Origin: Devosia sp. 2618
Lineage (GTDB): Bacteria; Pseudomonadota; Alphaproteobacteria; Rhizobiales; Devosiaceae
Assembly (NCBI RefSeq): GCF_040546815.1
Contig: NZ_JBEPOO010000001.1
Location: forward strand, 496,001 to 560,000
Direction: 5' to 3'
Length of the DNA: 64,000 nucleotides
The position numbers were made by a program, and so were the translations under genes. Positions 63,451-64,000 of this stretch are shown here, piece by piece; position 1 is the first letter of the stretch, and every line of letters begins with the position of its first letter. A model generated the notes under the pieces. That model searched no databases. It saw only the letters and a program-made list of their open reading frames with translations, and was not told where the DNA came from.

Positions 63451-63585
63451 CACGCCCTCGCGGTTCGAGAGTCGCTGCGCTCACGCCTCACCATGAGGGC
63501 TACTCTTAGACGACGCACCAAGAGTAGCTCTCATGGTCATGTGCGCGCTCTTCACGCGCCTCTAACCATGAGGGCGTGCCTGCCG
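63451..63585. repeat. Mosaic palindromic repeat, family E copy 2
   Basis: CACGCCCTCGCGGTTCGAGAG, CACCATGAGGGCTACTCTTA, CACCAAGAGTAGCTCTCATGG and CCATGAGGGCGTGCC form nested inverted repeats. Its reverse complement aligns well with the element at 16053-16200. Together with the family D element it fills the 283-bp gap between convergent glcB and ade. Confidence 0.75.
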
Positions 63586-63587
63586 GC

Positions 63588-64000
63588 CTAGTCCACAAAA
63601 TCAAACTTGTCGACGTCGAACAGGCCGCGGTCTGTCATTTTGAGATGGGGGATGACCGGGAGCGCGAGGAAGGCGACTTGCAGGAACGGTTCGGGCAAGA
63701 CGCAATCGAGCGCATAGGCCGCGTCGCGCAGGTCGTGCAGATCGCGCGTTACCTCCTCGAACGGCTTGGGACTCATCAGGCCGGCGATGGGCAAAGCCAG
63801 TTCGGCCGTGACCTTGCCGCCATCGGAAACGACGAAGCCGCCCTTGAGCTCGATCAGGCGATTGACCGCGACTGCCATGTCTTCATCTGTGGCGCCGATG
63901 ACGGTGATATTGTGGCTATCATGGCCGACCGATGAGGCGATGGCGCCGCGCTTGAGGCCGAAGCCTTTGACGAAGCCGCGCCCGATATTGCCATTCTTGC
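63588..64000 (-). CDS. ade: Adenine deaminase, C-terminal part (5' end beyond window)
   Basis: The frame is open from the window edge to a stop at 63588. The readable C-terminal roughly 137 residues include [57 protein letters not shown] and [26 protein letters not shown], the conserved end of bacterial adenine deaminases. The enzyme turns adenine into hypoxanthine for XDH. The catalytic amidohydrolase half is outside the window. An internal ATG at 63878 is not the real start because the conserved sequence continues upstream of it. Confidence 0.92.
   Translation of the reverse strand, partial: KNGNIGRGFVKGFGLKRGAIASSVGHDSHNITVIGATDEDMAVAVNRLIELKGGFVVSDGGKVTAELALPIAGLMSPKPFEEVTRDLHDLRDAAYALDCVLPEPFLQVAFLALPVIPHLKMTDRGLFDVDKFDFVD

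Noticed and set aside
61115..63484. 789-codon open frame opposite malate synthase G
   Set aside because: It mirrors the third-position GC bias of glcB, has no recognisable domain, and the plus-strand protein is unambiguous.

Overview
The window is high-GC bacterial DNA with dense, often 1-4 nt overlapping genes. The gene content points to an alphaproteobacterium of the order Hyphomicrobiales: an HWE-type histidine kinase, a rhizobial-type thuR/thuEFGKAB trehalose operon, an Irr-box (ICE-like) iron operator, and palindromic intergenic repeats built on CTTCGACAGGCTCAGGATG. Devosia or a close relative is my best guess. This is inference from gene content, not a database match. No rRNA, tRNA, CRISPR array, prophage or insertion sequence was seen.

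Layout. 1-9.6 kb is envelope and efflux: the 5' part of a CPA1 Na+/H+ antiporter, a porin-like outer-membrane protein, a divergent MerR regulator/MFS pump pair, an RND pump with its adaptor, and a rhodanese-type sulfurtransferase. 9.7-11.8 kb is an acyltransferase-3/SGNH membrane enzyme. 11.8-15.8 kb is a four-gene ABC importer of the polyamine/phosphonate/iron type. 16.4-21.5 kb is an imelysin-based iron module (IrpA-like protein, di-heme oxidoreductase, second imelysin, DUF1513 protein) behind an Irr-box-like palindrome. 21.6-23.4 kb is an HWE kinase and a single-domain response regulator. 23.4-31.3 kb is thuR and the thuEFGKAB operon for uptake of trehalose-type disaccharides and their conversion to 3-keto sugars. 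31.5-38.3 kb is mixed: GlsB/YeaQ-type protein, 5'-nucleotidase, GtrA-like protein with a methyltransferase, a stand-alone ThuA-like protein, a cytochrome b/molybdopterin oxidoreductase pair and an orphan siderophore-type binding protein. 38.8-42.7 kb has a DEAD-box helicase and otsA/otsB (trehalose synthesis). 43.2-44.7 kb has a deaminase and a YbaY-META lipoprotein-like protein.

From 44.8 kb to the end the window is almost entirely purine catabolism. The genes are ureidoglycolate lyase (allA), ureidoglycine aminohydrolase, a fused PuuE allantoinase-UraD decarboxylase, uraH, xdhABC, a BMP-type nucleoside/base ABC importer, urate hydroxylase puuD, guanine deaminase, malate synthase G and (partial) adenine deaminase. 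Together they take adenine and guanine through xanthine, urate, 5-hydroxyisourate, OHCU, allantoin, allantoate, ureidoglycine and ureidoglycolate to glyoxylate, which malate synthase feeds into central metabolism. Only the allantoate-hydrolysing step is not encoded here. A divergent ArsR/SRPBCC pair sits inside this block.

At least four kinds of palindromic intergenic repeat punctuate the window. Several lie between genes of one operon (thuK/thuA, thuA/thuB, IrpA/di-heme protein, ABC binding protein/permease), where they may shape mRNA stability.
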